From assembly GCF_905171775.1 (NCBI RefSeq), contig NC_053490.1, positions 459,258,643 through 459,322,642 of the forward strand: a DNA stretch of 64,000 nt. Direction: 5' to 3'. The notes under the pieces were generated by a model. It had not been told where the DNA came from, made no database searches, and saw nothing but the letters and a program-made list of their open reading frames with translations. A program made the position numbers and the translations under genes. Below, piece by piece: positions 63,267-64,000 of the stretch; position 1 is the first letter of the stretch, and each line of letters begins with the position of its first letter. Source of the DNA: Rana temporaria (taxonomy: Eukaryota; Chordata; Amphibia; Anura; Ranidae).

Positions 63267-64000
63267 CTGTATACTCAGGGGACTTCCTGTTTAGCAATCA
63301 CAGAAAAGAAAACGATCCAAACAAAATTTTGATGAATAATAAATGCCGCAAATACATAGCAATATAAAGGTCAAATATATGATTTCCTGTCTAGTAGTTG
63401 CAAAAGCTATTAGTAGTATTTTGTCATTATGAAACGAGTGCTCTTACATTTAGTGGTCTGGTAAATTGGAAGTAAAGGCAAACATCTACTTATCTAAAAT
63501 GCATAAGCAGCCAAGAGATTTGTAATTCTGCTTATCAGTTCCTAATGATTCATAAATCTCTAGTAAACTACTCAACCAGAAAAATGACTGCAACATTGCT
63601 CAATGAAGGAGGAGGGGAAACGTGAAACTGCAAAGGCTGAAACAGGAAATAAGGGTGTCACCTGCCTAGTTGTGCTGTGTGGCAGAGGTGTCTATCTTAA
63701 AGCATAACTCCACCCCTCTGGGTGATCTACTGTATGTACATTACAAGGATTTTAACAAACTTTGTTGCAGATTCCTACCTTATGTTATTCTGAAGAAATC
63801 ACTGTTTGTTCCTCTTTGCCCATGTGTAGAGTGAGTCTAATGGGAGTGGTTTCATAATTATCAACCAGCTGCTGCACAATCAGGGCTCTAATGAGGAAAG
63901 TTGCAGGGTCTGCATCTCTTTAGACATTATTTCCTATTGGGAGTATTTTACCAACAATTACATTTTTGTTGCAGGGGATGCCAAAAATCTGACTTGTATC
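63267..64000. other. Window end, no gene seen
   Basis: AT-rich sequence. TTAAAGCATAACTCCACCCC (63698) looks like the left end of another TTAA MITE that may continue beyond the window. Confidence 0.45.

Overview
This window looks like gene-poor nuclear DNA from an amphibian with a large, transposon-rich genome, most likely a ranid frog. That is an inference: I recognise many dispersed MITE families as typical of ranid genomes, and a DIRS-type retroelement, a CR1-like LINE and Tc1/Tigger elements fit with it. I found no host exon, rRNA or functional tRNA gene I could support. The only long intact coding region is a transposon gene: a pogo/Tigger transposase at 42819-45017 inside a complete element (42484-45785).

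Layout. Positions 70-3120 and 4398-15098 are two diverged copies of one segment. The second copy was enlarged by later insertions, and the first copy gives empty or near-empty sites for several of them. The largest insertion is a four-level nest: hAT-like element (7979-14554) > hAT-like element (8552-13779) > CR1-like LINE (about 8647-12390) > hAT-like element (9748-11290). All three hAT insertions have perfect 8-bp target-site duplications (TSDs). From 16505 to 22565 lies a decayed DIRS retrotransposon with inverted terminal repeats, an internal complementary region and a solo LTR in its leader. From 22.8 to 41 kb come TTAA-targeting MITEs, PIF/Harbinger-like MITEs, hAT elements, a tRNA-derived SINE and several minisatellites. 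From 41.9 to 46 kb a Tc1 pseudogene hosts the Tigger element, whose right end is split by a TTAA MITE. A 2.0-kb palindrome (50371-52373) sits inside another MITE. The last 10 kb holds more hAT-in-hAT, hAT-in-MITE and MITE-in-MITE nests.

How it fits together. The window is a layered record of transposition. Insertion order can be read from nesting, from TSDs and from the paralogous copy at 70-3120. Two patterns cut across families. Short minisatellites have grown inside several unrelated non-autonomous transposons, and six of these arrays share a GTGCCCAT core. New MITEs also often sit right at the ends of older ones.

Limits. All family calls come from reading motifs, TIRs and TSDs by eye. 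Percent identities, copy numbers and exact boundaries of decayed elements were not computed.
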